Both the position numbers and the translations under genes were made by a program. The notes beneath the pieces were generated by a model, which worked only from the letters and a program-made list of their open reading frames with translations, made no database searches and was not told the DNA's origin. This document shows positions 24,327 to 37,283 of a stretch of 64,000 nt of DNA, piece after piece. Every line of letters begins with the position of its first letter. Positions within the stretch are counted from its first letter, which is position 1. This DNA comes from Paramacrobiotus metropolitanus (lineage: Eukaryota; Tardigrada; Eutardigrada; Parachela; Macrobiotidae), in contig NW_026570221.1 in the NCBI RefSeq assembly GCF_019649055.1, positions 372,001-436,000 of the forward strand, read 5' to 3'.

Positions 24327-27300
24327 GACCGAAGCGAAGCGAAGGTCCTCTATGTTCAAGAAAACAGGAATTTCTGTGCGTCGGTCACGCACGTCGGTCA
24401 CGCTGTATTTCGTCGGTCACGCTGCGCGTCGGTCACGCTGAATACAATTATATGTATTCATGTTATTTTTAAGCACTTAGTACTTTAGAAGTTCTCAAGT
24501 TCAACTATGTACTGCATGTTGTTGTTATGGATATATGTACACACAACCTAATTCATAAAACCGCACTAACATGGCAAGGCTTGAAAAAGAGAAAGGTCAC
24601 ATACCGGCATGATAGAAAATAGATTTTCATCATAATCTGATATTATCTTGGAAATGACTCGAAAGCGAAAAGCCGAAACGTCACTGGGACGATCACCACG
24701 AAGGAGGCGGGATGACTCTGCAGGTAGGTTGGATACTTTATCGAAAAAAACTGCGTGGGTGACGAACAGAGAGACCGTTTTATTAGGACCTTCAAAAGTC
24801 ACTGACCAATCTCCTCAGGCAGCCGGTTACCGCACACCGCCACGACAAAGTATGTAGTCTGGCTAACCATTTTACGCAGTCTTGTGCTACAATCATCATT
24901 GGGTACTGCATAGATCGAAGCAGCTCATCCTCGCAAAACAGCAAAGGAGCAATGAGGCGTATCAACCAGAATGCTCGCCAAGCAAAAAAAAGAGACACAA
25001 TGACGTCCGCACAACGACGCTCCAAGCAACGCCGCGACCGAGATGCTGCCGTTCTTAGACGCCGAAATATGCAGCAATCCAGCCAACAACAGAGTGCAAA
25101 ACGACGGGATACCGCTTTGCGCCGCGCAGCAAAACCACTTCCGTCGAAGAGATCACCCAGTAATCGTTTATCTCCACCAACAAGTGCGAGCATTATTCGA
25201 CGTACTTTTAGGCAGACAATTATTAATTAGAATTTTGTAGACCGTAGAAGCTCGTCGTCCCAACTAACCGAAGACAACGTGCGGCGCAAGGATCAAAGGA
25301 AACGCCAAAATGAGCGCCAGGCAAAAAGAAGAGCCAGTATGTCGTCTGAACAGCGGCGATCAAAGCAACGACGAGACCGAGAAGCGGCTGCACGAAGGCG
25401 TAGTGCTAATGCGCGAAATGGGCAGCAAAATAGTGTAAATCGACGGGAACGACAACGGCATGCATTGCGCCGAGCAGAAAACCCAATAGCACAAGCAACG
25501 GAAAGTGTACGTCGAAATAAACAGAGGCAACAGAATGCCCGTCAAGCGACAAGGAGAGCGAGCATGACGTCTGCGCAGCGCCAATCCAAGCAACGCCGTG
25601 ACCGGGAAGCGGCTGTCCGAAGACGAAGTGCTATTGCACAATCTGGACAACAACAAAGCGTTAACCGGCGAAAGAGGGAACGCGCCGCTTTGCGTCGTAC
25701 GGCAAATCAGCAACAGTTAATCCCACATATATTAGCAAAAGAACTTGAGCAAAAAATGCGATCACTGAAATGGTCCACCTGCAAGGGTTGCAACGAAGCT
25801 TGGCCAGGATTGAAAATTGACAAAAAACAGCTCTGCGCACATTGCCGGAAACCAAATCCAAAATTTACGAAGGCGAACAACATGCACCCCGGCGAAGTGC
25901 CACCAGAACTAAAGTGTCTGTCCTTTGTTGAGCAACAGTTGATTGCCCGAGTTCATCCCGTTGTATCCGTTTACAAAATTGGAAAAGGACAACAACTCGG
26001 TTATTCTGGCAACGTGATAAATTTTCTTCAAGACGTAAAAGAATTTGCCAAGAAACTGCCTCATCTTCCGAGTGACCTGATATCAGTTGTGGTTGTTAAC
26101 CGCCAGGATGCTGACAATTACACGGCGTTCAACGTATCATCAGTAAAGATACGGCGCGCCCTGGTATGGCTCAAACGAAACAACATGTGGTATAAAGATA
26201 TCGAAATCGATGAAGCTGCGTTGAAATCTTTACCAAAAAATGGCAACATCCACTCACTACTGACGAGTATAAGTGGAGACGATTTCGTGCTACCCGGAGA
26301 CGATGGACGTGTGAACGATACAGGAGTCCCTAACATACTGCAAAGCAATCAAGCAGCTAAAATAAGGGACGCAATTGGTGCGGACAATACCCGTGTACCG
26401 TATCCAGCAATGGCAGATATACCGATTGACGAATTCAATACTGCGGGTTACGTGGCGCAAGCATTTCCCTGTCTTTTGCCAACTGGAAATGCAGATTTAC
26501 GAGACAACAGAGGCCGGCATACACCAGTATCCGAAGCCGAATATTTCAAGCACTTGATGCGCATTTCGGATGGTCGATTTGCAAAACACCCCACGTTTCG
26601 ATTTTTTGCTTTGAACAGCCTAATGCGGTGGCAAGCAATTCAAACGGGACAAATTTTTGTTAGAAAAAGTTCGCTGGGAAACGTGACCTCTGAACAGCTA
26701 CGTGAAATGCTGAATGCCAACCCCAATTTAATTAAACAAATTATGAATTACGGATCAAAGCTACGGGGAACCAGATCCTATTGGTTTCAACGGAGTGCGG
26801 AATTGGGGGATATGGTCAGATCAATTGGAGTTCCTACATTGTTTATAACCTTGTCAGCTGCAGATCTTTACTGGCCAGAGTTATACGACCTAATCGATCT
26901 CCAAACGGACTTAGAGAAATGCACTGAACGGGAAGCACTTAGAAAGAAAACAAAGGCGCTACAGGAAAATCCGCTGATAGCAGATTGGTTCTTTATTGAA
27001 AGGTCGCAGATATTTATACATAAAGTACTCGGGCCGAAACTAAAGATCAAGGATTACTGGTACCGATATGAGTTTCAACACCGTGGAAGCGTTCACCTGC
27101 ATGGGCTGTTATGGCTTGACGGAGCACCTGATGTTACCCGACTGAACGAGATGAATGCAGACGAAGTGCAAAATGTAACTGACTATTTTGATGGAATCAT
27201 AACGGCTACAAACCCCGATATTAACGCCATCGCTCCCTTACAACATCCTTCTGGTATCCGCCCAACCGCTGTTGCCGACTGGGATACAGACTACGTCAAT

Positions 27301-30131
27301 CTCGTCAACAAAGTTCAACGCCATACAATGTGCAAACCGGAAACATGTTTAAAAAAGGTCAAGAAAAGCGGTCCAGAAAAATGCCGTTTTGATTTTCCGC
27401 AAAAGCTGCTAGCTGTCAGCACTTTGTGTGCAACGGACGGGAAGTGGGGCTACACTCCCAAACGGAATGACCCTCGAGTCAACCGCCACAACAGAGGGAT
27501 TCTGCAGGCTTGGCGAGCGAATGTGGACGTTTCTGCAATTACCGATAAGCAAGCCGTTATCAACTACGTCGCAAAGTATGCCTCGAAAGGTGAACCTAGA
27601 TCCGCCACCTATGCAGAAATCTTTCGCACAATTTTGGATGCGGGCGCCTCTGGATCAGATAAAGCGAGAAAATCAATTCAGAAACTGCTCACTAAATCCA
27701 TATCAGAACGAGATATTTCTGCACAAGAATGCATGCATCTACTGATGGGGCACGATTTGTACCGCAGTTCGCGCAGTTTTGTCAACATCACTTTAAAAAA
27801 CGATGAATGGGTTCCTCTGACAAGTGTAAAGACTGATGATGATTCACCTGAAGGACAAGGGAAAACAATCCTAGAGAAATACAAGTTACGTATTCCGGAG
27901 ATGGAGGGACTGTCGCTGTTTGAAGTAGCGTCGAAATATTCTTGGTCTCGACAGAACTGGAGAAAAAGAGCGGCGAACAAGGAAGCCGTTGTGCGGGTAT
28001 TTCCTTGACTGACGCTCACTGGTAACCGACCAGCAATGAAGTGAACCTGTTAGCATTAATTTTAACACTGAATATTTACAGGCGATGCACTAAAAGACGA
28101 AGAATTTTACCGGCAGCAAGTTTTGCTACATTCACCTTGGAGAAACTCCGATTCTGTCCGTGGTCCTGAAGAAACGTGGGAAAGCATTTACGTAACACTT
28201 GACATTCCCAGCGAAACCAACTTGCCCGATGCAGAAGATAATATTGACCTGTCTGACGACGAGGAAATCAATGAGCATCGCGAACAGGAAGAGTATATGG
28301 TTCTGCAAGGGCACGCCCCAAATGCTGATTTGCCAAGGGTAGAACTCGGCATGCGCCAGATCGATAAGGATTTTGACTGGACCGCATCATACAACCACTT
28401 CGCCGGCATTGGTGGCGCTAACACCTTTCTAGAAAGGAACAAATCGGATGGGAACGAAGCAGGCGATCAACCACATCTACCGCTTAATGTAGTGCTATCC
28501 GGTGAACAGCGCGCAGTGTTCGATTATTTTTGCGGACAACTGGATGGAACAGTGGAAAATAAGCTTACCGTGGTTCAGGGGAAGGCTGGAAGTGGCAAGT
28601 CAACCGTAATATCATCAAACTTCGGACCTCCGCTGGATATGGGCCAAAGTCATACAAACTTTTAGCCCCAACTGGTGTTGCAGCCAATAATATCGAAGGA
28701 GAAACAATACACTCGGTTCTACATATACCCGTCAACAAAAAGTTTCTGGATTTAGAAGGAGAAGAACTGAATCGTTTCCAGGCAGAGTTTGAGAATATTT
28801 CCTGTTTGATCATCGATGAGTTTAGTATGATCGGATGCTCATTGTTTGCCAAAATGGATAAGCGATGCCGGCAAGCAAAGCCTGAAAACTCGGATGTACC
28901 CTTTGGTGGCCTCATTGTATGCTTGTTCGGCGATATCAACCAATTACCACCGGTGCTCGACAGGCCACTGTACGGGGATGGCTTTAACGGGGAGTTGGCC
29001 GACTACGGCCAGATGGTATATCGAACTGCTTTCAATAAGTCTTTTATTCTGCAAACGTCCCACCGGCAAAGCGGCGGCAACACTGACCAGCAACATTTGC
29101 GAGATGCTCTAGACCGCATCAGCACCGGTGACTCAACCGAAGAAGATTACAATAAAATGATGACAAGGGTTTACTCACTTTTGCCTGCTGAAGAGCAGAT
29201 CAACTTCCGTGGGGCGTTACATCTGTTTTCGGAAAGAGAACCAGCCAAAAACTACAATGAGAACGCCCTGACACAGCTTAACATGCCGGTGGCCAGAATA
29301 AGGGCGGACCATAACGGTAGCACTGCGGCGAAAGGTTAATTGTCATACCATTTTATTTCTGCATACAGACAAACTTAGTATTTTCTGTTTATCTGTTTAA
29401 AATGTGGATATTCTGTTCATTCAACAGGAACAGAAGAGCAGGCAATGGGTTTGGAACCTACTTTATATCTGTCACGAGGCAGTAGAGTTATGCTCAAACG
29501 AAACCTGTGGACGTCAAAGGGGCTCGTTAATGGAGCGTTGGGATATGTAAGGGACATTGTGTACGAACCTGGAACATCGCCGTCTGATTCCCTGCCGTAC
29601 GCCATTTTCGTGGAATTTGATAAATACACTGGCCCAACGTTTGCAAATAATTGCGTGCCTATAACCCCCATAACTACCAAGTGGATGGAAAGGTCTCAAA
29701 GCTGTTCCAGAACGCAGTTCCCATTAACATTGGCTTGGGCCATTACAATTCACAAAGGCCAAGGGATAACATGCGACAAAGCCGTGGTGCATATTGGAAA
29801 ACCGGAATTTGCGTCGGGACTCATCTACGTCGGATTTTCACGCGTTAAAACTTGGAGCGGTTTGGCCATTGAACCAGTCTTTCCGTTTCTTCTGTTGCAG
29901 TCAATAAAACACAAGAAAGCAACTCAACAAAGAAGGCGCGAATTAGAGCGGCTGAAATGCATGTCGTAAAAACTAACATTCAATAGCCCAACTGTGTGTT
30001 TCTGCGTAATTCATTTCATTTTGGCCACTCTTAACTGTGCTGTCTGTGCACATCAATACTTAATTGTACTTATGCATTAAACTGGCCGCACATGTTCTGA
30101 GATGAAAATGATGTCTAGCTTCGCTTCGGTC
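24327..30131 (+). mobile_element. Helitron-type element (Helentron-like?), near full length
   Basis: A Rep/helicase gene spans about 24.65-29.97 kb. It is bracketed by a 14-bp inverted repeat, GACCGAAGCGAAGC at 24327-24340 and its complement at 30118-30131. Subterminal inverted repeats are typical of Helentrons, while classical Helitrons end TC...CTRR; a CTAG does stand at 30140-30143. I could not fix the exact ends, so the limits given are those of the inverted repeat. A related 35-bp piece at 5579-5613 suggests other copies in the genome. Confidence 0.6.
24654..29969 (+). pseudogene. Helitron Rep/helicase, spliced, with one frame break
   Basis: The protein has a long basic N-terminus with three related repeats (SMTSAQRQSKQRRDREAA type, near 25000, 25330 and 25560). 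A Helitron-like N-terminal region and the rolling-circle Rep domain follow: HUH motif HLHGLLW near 27095 and the two-tyrosine motif YVAKYASKGE near 27565. After an intron (GTATTT...TTTACAG, ending 28082) comes an SF1/Pif1-like helicase: Walker A GKAGSGKST near 28590, IIDEFSM near 28815, GDINQLPPV near 28935, and after a second intron (29336-29428) the C-terminal motifs TIHKGQG and YVGFSRV. Rep nicks and religates DNA during rolling-circle transposition, and the helicase unwinds it. The frame breaks just after Walker A (about 28605-28615), with the continuation SYKLLAPTGVAANN in another frame. This break is not in an A run, so the copy is probably inactive. Exon 1 (24654-24722) is tentative. 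Confidence 0.75.
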
Positions 30132-30540
30132 TTTTAGTGCTAGCCTACAGCGGTGCATTTTCCTAGTTATCTTGTGATTACGTGAACAATTCCGTAACTT
30201 CGGTTGAAGATTACTCGTACAGTTATATTTTCTGTACTTTGTATTGAAGTACTTGTACTGTTGTACATATAATCATAATATTATATTCGATTGAAAAGTT
30301 AGGCTCTGTGTAGTTCGGTTTCAAGGAAAGTGAAACGATCAAAGTAACATGAGTTTATACATTTGTATTATGCATTTCAGCTTTCGTGCACCGACAAATA
30401 ATTTTTTTCCATTGTTTGCGTGCATCCTGTAGTCAGAATGTCATACGATATTCATTACTTTATTGGTCAAATCAGTGCCTCAATACACCAATTTGAAGAA
30501 AAGAAAACACGCTAAACTATAACAGAAAAATTTCGTTCAG
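29970..30540. other. 3' flank of the Helitron gene
   Basis: Non-coding. It holds the right copy of the inverted repeat (30118-30131) and a nearby CTAG. Nothing else is recognised. Confidence 0.5.
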
Positions 30541-32053
30541 CTTATCCAGTCCTTCCATCGTGCCCAGCACTGACGCCGCATTTCCCCGTTGAATTTCTAT
30601 GGACAATCGCTGCCGCAGAAATTCGTGCGAGCGTGCTTCTCCGGTGTGCTGCTGCAGTCTTTTTCCCAGTTCTTTGATGATGGCGATCGCCGACGGTCCC
30701 CACGGGTCCAGTGTTTCGAAGGCGATCGGGACGAATAGTTAGCGGCCGACCAGAGGAATATAGTCCTGATTTCCGTAACTCTGCTTGCATGGCGGCCGCT
30801 CCGGCTGTGGTGGAAGTGGCCTTGACATGTGAAAGCGTAACAGTGTCTACACAGGTCACGTCCCAAGCGAGGCATAATCCGCGTTTCCATGCAAAAGTCG
30901 TGCAGCCATCTGGGCGGCGTTCATTGGTGTGAGAGGTGCCTTGCGGCTCCAGTTTCCCGGGCACACCAGCGGATACAAAGGCTCTGCAGACAATGCTGTT
31001 CAACGCGCCGTGACGTGGATGCAGCCCGGCGGAAAAGGCACATGACAGCCCGTGGTGCCCGTAAAAAACCAACAGGTTTGTGGCACTTGACGCAGTCGTG
31101 GGGTTCACAAATTGTAGCACCGAGACGGCGGCCGATGCTGATCTTCAGTTCGTCATCGCCCAGTAGATTACCGATGTGAGCGGACGGTAATGCGTTCAAC
31201 CAGATGCCGGCCTCTGGTCTGGACTGGGCAAGCAGGCGCGCTGTGTTGACTTCGTCTTGAAACACCTCCAGCAGGGCCGCAAGAGACACGTTGAATAATG
31301 GCAAGTCTCAGGCCTTTTGGGACTTCCGAAATGCAGCTTCCGGGAGTACGGGTTGACGGGCTTTTAATTTCCATGACTCCGAGGCACCAGTGACGTCAGC
31401 AGCGGCGTGGTTAGGCAGCAGTGCGGATAGCAAACCGGATACGGAATGAATCGAAGCCAGGAAGGCTGGAAGGGATAATTCTTCCGACCGGCGGATGCCG
31501 ATTCCACCTCTGCTAACCGGTAACGTTGCTTGACGCCAAGGCGGGTAGTCGTTGTGATTAGTCAGTACATTCGACAAATTCTGGAAACAGCAGCGCATTG
31601 CTTCGTCCAGCTGATATAGTAATGCGGGGTATTTCCATGCATTACAGTACCGCAACATGTAGATAATTTTCGGGGCGCCGAGACAATTTTTAAGGAGAAA
31701 CAAGGCTTGATGACCAGGTAGTAACTGAAGTCGTTCACACATCAACTTCAAGGTACTGGCCTTCTCGTTCAGTACAGGCCCGATTGCTTCATCCAGTACG
31801 AGTGCACCGAGTAAAGACATGGTGGATTCCGTCAGAATACGTAGTTGTGGGTAACGCTCGAGAATTCCGCTGTGACATCGCGCTGCGATTCAGATGACCC
31901 ACCAAATACCAGCAGTTCGCATTTAGCCTCGTTAACTTGCAAACCGACAGCAAGCGCGCCTTCAATAAGTCGGCGGAAACAATCAGCAACCGTCGTCGGT
32001 GCACCGCCCAGGGTTCCGTCGTCTAGGAACCAGGCATTGAGTTCCGCGTTCAC
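30541..32053 (-). pseudogene. Decayed retroelement: reverse transcriptase plus C-terminal domain
   Basis: On the minus strand, a reverse transcriptase active-site segment reads WFLDDGTLGG (32030 region), followed by VNEAKCELL. A thumb-like region follows with LLPGHQAL, WRQATLPVSRGGIGIR and PAFLASIHSVS. After frame changes, a C-terminal part carries KRGLCLAWDVTCVDT, and in yet another frame an ending of the type FETLDPWGP...EFLRQRLS...GNAASVLG. This order is familiar from a widespread animal retroelement group whose C-terminus includes a nuclease-like domain. At least three frame changes show it is dead. The 5' half (fingers, first palm motifs) is absent. Confidence 0.7.
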
Positions 32054-32099
32054 ATGATTGGTCCACTTTGGCCACCAAGTTAAGGTTTATTATAGCACC

Positions 32100-33958
32100 C
32101 GGAAGCGGATTCTCAAATCCCATTAGCCACTGTGTAACCGAAGATACAAAGTACAACGAAATCCAATTCAAATTCAACAAAAAATTGGACGCGTTACGAT
32201 GCAACAGGTTATAAAAAGACAGCTTCTTACTTAATATTTCGTGCTTGATGGTATGCAGACGTACCGGGTAATTTGACATAAATATTATGTTAACTAACAA
32301 GAGCTAAAGATATGCCATGCCATCCGATGTTTTAGTAATGTGATATCGTTTTTCCTAAACACGAGACTCTCATGTATAGGTAGACGATGCCAGCGATTAC
32401 CAAAATATCGGACAAGGTCACAAGAGACAGTATTTCCAACTACGCATCTATGACGGTGGATTCTGGAAGAATCCAAGGGCAAGGCAGAAACGGAATCTAT
32501 CCTGCTGAGTGAGCAGTGTTGTACGCTGCGAGCTATGCGGAAACGCAAAACACCCGACAATCAACTGCGCACTCTATCGGCCAACTCACAAGATACTACA
32601 GAAGCTCCCGCAGCAGAATGCTGCGGAGCCAAAAGGACAGCAGGTAGCTCAGACGACGATAGCTAGCAACTGAAGAATCTACCAGATTGAAGATCTGGTA
32701 GATGAAGAAAAATACCATCAAAATACAGCAAAGCAACTTAGCACCCACACTGGTGCGGGTGTACGGGGAGGCCACTCCTGCTCAAACATCTTTCTTAGCC
32801 GCTTGCATAGTCAACGTGTTGCTGCTAGACGGAAATAAGTCTGCGACAATGCCTACAAGGAGTCACTTTAGCGACAACGGTATGCCTACAAGTGAGTCAG
32901 GTGACTATCGTGACTACGCGAAGAAAAAAAAGCGTCTGAATTTTCAACTCTGCTACGAAACGCGTTTCAACAGAGCAGCCGTTGAAACAAACTGCTGAAA
33001 CCAAAACACCCTAACTTGGCAATACTATGTGCAAATTCGGTGTACAGGGACCAGAAAAATGCGCTGAAAATTAACCCGAGGTCAGACTTACTCTAAACAA
33101 AAGCCCCGAGGTCGATAGGGGTCTCGTGCAGTCACTGAACGTGGTAACCCAAATCACGTTTAAAAAAAATATAACTGTCAAACTTCACTGCTGCAGCGAT
33201 GCTTAATTACAGCAATCAGCAATATATTATGAAATGGTACTTCTGAGGCGAAGTTCATGCTCTTCTTGTTGACGAGTCGGTTAATCGTGAATAACAACAA
33301 CGGCTGTACTTCGAACTGCCAAGGCGGCGGGCAAAATCTGGCAGATGGAAGGTGATACTGGGGCAACCAAACCGCACGAGCCCGTGACTACAAGTGAAAT
33401 GGAATTCATTTTACGTGAATTAACAGTTATTAATTTTGTTGAGCGTGTTATGCAGCTGAGCTATAAATGTTGTACCGCAATGGTGTCTTATCACTTTCGC
33501 GATATCAAATAGATTACACGCTCTCCTTCGCATTACTCGTACTTCAATACAGCTGCACCAGTCCAGAAACGTACAGCGTAAGAACACTGCAATTTAACAA
33601 CGGTGAACTTCATCTGAGTACAAGGGCCCCTTGTACTCAGATGAAGTGTCAAGGGATACAAGCGCCACTTCTGTATGATAACATCAACTGCTTTGGTGAT
33701 AATAAGCGCAACTTATATATAACATACCAATCTGACATACCACAATTATCAATACAACATACGTGTCTGCGTTCGACTTCTGCAGGCAGTTGGAAAATTA
33801 ACGCACTGCGGCAAGGTTCCTGGTGTATGGCATACTACGAGTTTGAGAGTTTTCAAGCAGTAAATCTGTGCTGTAAACGCGATTCAGTAAAAGGCTTAAC
33901 AGCGTTCAGATTACCGTCAGCCGGACCCGTATTTGTTTATATAGATCTGTGATCCGAA
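32100..33958. other. Mostly non-coding; upstream region of the kinase-Kelch gene
   Basis: No confident gene. From about 33455 the sequence is paralogous to 12640 onward and should contain the promoter of the kinase gene. A nearly perfect fold-back lies at 33607-33647 (listed separately). Confidence 0.45.
33607..33647. repeat. Perfect hairpin, 20-bp arms with a one-base loop
   Basis: The arm ACTTCATCTGAGTACAAGGG is followed by one C and then its exact reverse complement. The duplicated copy near 12.8 kb has only the left half in diverged form, so the fold-back arose after the duplication or is a sequencing or assembly artefact. Confidence 0.85.
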
Positions 33959-35652
33959 ATGGAGAGCGTCAGTTTCAGAGATCCCAGCGAAGTCGAGGAA
34001 ATCGGTCATAAGTTGCAGTATCGTTACACCGGTGCCGACATAATTGGACAAGGAGCATTCGGAATTGTTTATTTAGCCAGAATTACCGAAGCTGGTGATT
34101 ATTTGGGGCCAGCGTTCTTAGCTGTCAAAGTGATAAAATTCGAAGCTGCTGCTGCCAAAAAAATTGGGGAAAATCCGTGAACAGCTTAAGACAACTTTTT
34201 CTATTGAAGCACGAGACCTGGTGGTTTATCATAGGGTATCTATCACCAAAGCTGGTGGGTGGACGAGCGTTGAACTATCAATGGACTACCACCATAAAGG
34301 TGACATTAAGCAGTGAAACTACCAAATTGCTGGAAACTGGTTTTTCATTACAGCTGATTTTGATTACGGCTATTGATTTCTTAGGTGACCTTGCCTCCAT
34401 TTTAAAGGATGTCCAAAAAGCCAAAAGGCTCTTAAACAGCATCGCAAACATAATCAGATTAATAAAAGATGTTGCCCTAGGACTGTCATTTCTGCACAGG
34501 AAAGAAATAATAAACGGCGATTTAAAACCCGGAAATATTCTTCGAAGTATTTCCCGAACTGGCAGCGAGAAACTGGTGATTGGAGATTTAGATGATTTGG
34601 TGCAAATGAACGAAAGCGCAACTTGCTCTGCAGATATTTCCCAGTTACGTGGCACAACACGCTACATGTCACCGGAGATGATAAAAAAATTTGTCGTGTC
34701 AGGAACAGAGTCGCCAGGACGGAAAACGGACATGTGGAGCCTCGGTTGTATAATTCTGGAGATGGCCGAAGCCTTCACATGGGTAAGTAATAAGCAACTG
34801 GAGAAGGATGGAGATGTTGTTGACGCTGGAGGTAAACTGACCAATTATCAGTACGCCACCCTGATCATCGACGGATACGTTCCAGTGGTGAACGACAGGA
34901 TTAATGAGAAATTAGCGGACATCATCCGAAAGAGTTTGAACACAGATAGTCGAAGCCGATTATCCGCTAGTGAATTACTGCATGAACTTCAAAAGAAAAG
35001 CGTCATAGTATTTCTCGCAGGTGGTCGCTTTATGAGAGGATTCAATTCCAAACAGTGTTTGATATTCGATCCATCAACGGATTCTATAGACGCTCCAGAA
35101 GTGCTTCATGCGCCAGTGTACTTGCAAGGATTCGGGAAGCTTGACTATCAACCGCTAATCACCACAATCGGAGGAACCATTTTATTTACAGAAAAGGTAA
35201 CTGACCATGACGGGATCAACGTGAATTTCCATTTCTGGAACGTGGCCCAAGGACATTGGTGGCGTTGGTGGGGACGTGAGCCAGCTCATCCTTTAAATAT
35301 GCATCCGGATACAAGTCTGGTGGCAATAGGTGACAATATTTATTTTTGGAACTCAGACGAAATGTTTACGGAAATAAACATTTCTGACGGCAGTGCGACT
35401 ACCCTGAAAAATATTCCTCGAAGGTAATGAAGACTAAGTTGTTTTGTTGCTCCAGACCTGTAGTCACGAATGTAAAGAAGTTTAGGTTAATTTTTTAGTG
35501 CTTATCCACCTGGACAAGCGGTAGCAAAATGCGGTGAGCGGATATTTTGCGCAGCGGAGAACATGTTGTATCAGTATGACACGGTGACTAAAAAATGGAA
35601 ATGCTTACCAGAGCTGCCAAACCGGCGCATGAAGTTTGCGATGGCTATTGTC
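33959..35652 (+). pseudogene. Host protein kinase-Kelch gene, 5' part, interrupted by the Polinton
   Basis: Exons are 33959-34299, 34385-35423 and 35499-35652. The kinase domain has the glycine loop GQGAFGIVYLAR, VKVIKF with the ATP-site lysine, NGDLKPGNIL at the catalytic loop, GDLDD where DFG is usual, MSPEM for APE, and DMWSLGCII. The HRD arginine and the DFG phenylalanine and glycine are replaced, so catalysis is doubtful. After residue 340 or so the protein becomes Kelch-like (FLAGGRFMRG, YQYDTVTKKW, NRRMKFAMAIV). The third exon is cut at 35652 by the Polinton and resumes at 56495. A separate frame break lies at the A run 34170-34173, which is one A longer than in the paralogue at 13 kb. 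The gene is therefore broken twice as written. Confidence 0.75.
35647..35652 (+). repeat. Target site duplication, left copy (ATTGTC)
   Basis: The six bases before the first base of the element are repeated exactly after its last base at 56489-56494. Six-bp duplications are the rule for Polinton integrase. The codons on either side rejoin in frame across one copy of it. Confidence 0.93.
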
Positions 35653-35750
35653 AGTAGTAGAAGGTACAAGGTGGTACACAGGCACTATATTTTCTGTATA
35701 CGGGATAGCCTGGTATACAGGAAGTACAATTCCTGTATACGGGACAGTTT
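35653..35750 (+). repeat. Left terminal inverted repeat (98 bp)
   Basis: The first 63 bases are identical to the complement of the right end. It contains two copies of a 39-bp unit (GGTACACAGGCACTATATTT...GATAGCCT), against three at the right end. Beyond the second unit the similarity to the right end fades. Note the shared core CTGTATACGGGA in each unit. Confidence 0.9.
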
Positions 35751-36069
35751 ACGCCACTTTGAAAAGGTTATCAAAGGTTAATGCATACCGATTACTGTAT
35801 GTACTTTAATTTTGCACGGTCTGTATTCCATTATTATTTGCACTGCTCAGTCACGCGGTATCGTAAGATGACGAAAAACCCAGTTTTTTCTTAAACAAAG
35901 TTAACAAATTTAGCGAAAAAAATGGAAGGAAGATAAAGACAGGGTTAGCAGAACGAGCTATTGATTCATATATATATATATACGTAAACGTATGAAGCAA
36001 ACAAAAGCAACACTTTTTACGAAGCAAAATAAGGTGTTATACAATCAAAGAATTTTCCATCCAGTTAAT

Positions 36070-37082
36070 TCAGTTACGCTTTTTACGCAAACGCATACGT
36101 TGTACACGGAACCGCTTCGGGATGTAGTCCTCTGGAGCAGTACTGTCAAAATCTGGTCCCCACTTTTTGTGCTCCACCTTATAGAACCGCTGTCCGGCAA
36201 ATATGATGGTGCTTTTACGCATTTGATTGCCGCCGCAGGCCACACCAGCTTTTAGCGTATTCTAAATAATGTTCAAAATGAACCGTGACGCGGGCAGATA
36301 TTACAGCACTGATAACCGCCTGTTAAGCACCTTTATAACGTGACGTGTCCCACTTGGTTCTGAAAACACCCAATCCGGCGTAACCGACGAAGCGCGCGCA
36401 GAGCCGCTTCGGTTTATCCACGCTGCCATTGCGCTCCGCCTTCTGCATCTGGCGGCACAAATCCAAGACCTGCTGTACGGCGTGATCGATGCATCGCTTA
36501 TCCTTCACCTTCAGAATACAGTAGTTCAGTAAGAACTGCGTGGCGATATTGGATGCCAGTAAGCCGCAAGCCAGTTCGAGGGTCACCGCCTACAAGTTTA
36601 GCTAGCTAATCACATAAGTATACACTGTTGAAACAGAAAATCGCGCGGTAAATAACTTCAGTACGTAACGCACTTCGTCTAACCTTTCACCGAAACAGAA
36701 TGTTTCCTATACACAGGTGGCATAACCTCGCTTTAAACAATACTGTTCCCCTGCTTTTAGAACTGAGTAGGCCGCTTTCCTTGTTGTATGTTGCAACATA
36801 GCACGCATGTCGGGAATGTACCTGTGACTGAATGTCCTCTTGTAGAACCTGCACAGGGCGTCGCCAACGGTCGAGCCGGCGGTAGTGCTGGGGGTTTGCA
36901 CCACGATCCAGCTCCCGCAGTTTGTCCAGAAACTGGCACCACGGATCGGTGAAAGATTTTCCTGAACTATCCATGTGATACACAGCTACGACAATAACGT
37001 TTTGACGACACTGCGGATGTTGATTACGCATTAGATAAAGAACAAAACTTTCATCTTGACTACAATACGAAGAGTCAGACAT
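36070..37082 (-). CDS. Unknown Polinton gene, three exons, about 258 aa
   Basis: Proposed exons on the minus strand are 37082-36744, 36589-36331 and 36248-36070. The junction of exons 2 and 3 is well supported (AAAG|GTGCTT...CTAAAAG|CTGG, phase 1). The junction of exons 1 and 2 is less certain. The protein starts MSDSSYCSQDES, has a middle part with RRLDRWRRPVQVLQ, a helical stretch in exon 2, and ends in a very basic tail (KRFRVQRMRLRKKRN). I recognise no domain. The basic end suggests nucleic acid binding or a nuclear localisation signal. It lies near the left end of the element, outside the core gene block, where accessory genes are usual. Confidence 0.5.
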
Positions 37083-37283
37083 CTTTCTCTGTTGACTGGT
37101 ATACCGCCAGTGCAGCGCACCATGGTGCATAAGTTATGATTCATAGAAATAAGAACGGCTATGTTAAAAAACGGAGCTATGCAGCGCGGTATCTTGAATG
37201 TACAGTACAAGCGTAGATAAGCGCCGGATCGTGATGACACACGGTACCAGTCGTTATCTTCTGCGCATATTGCACAAAAAAAT

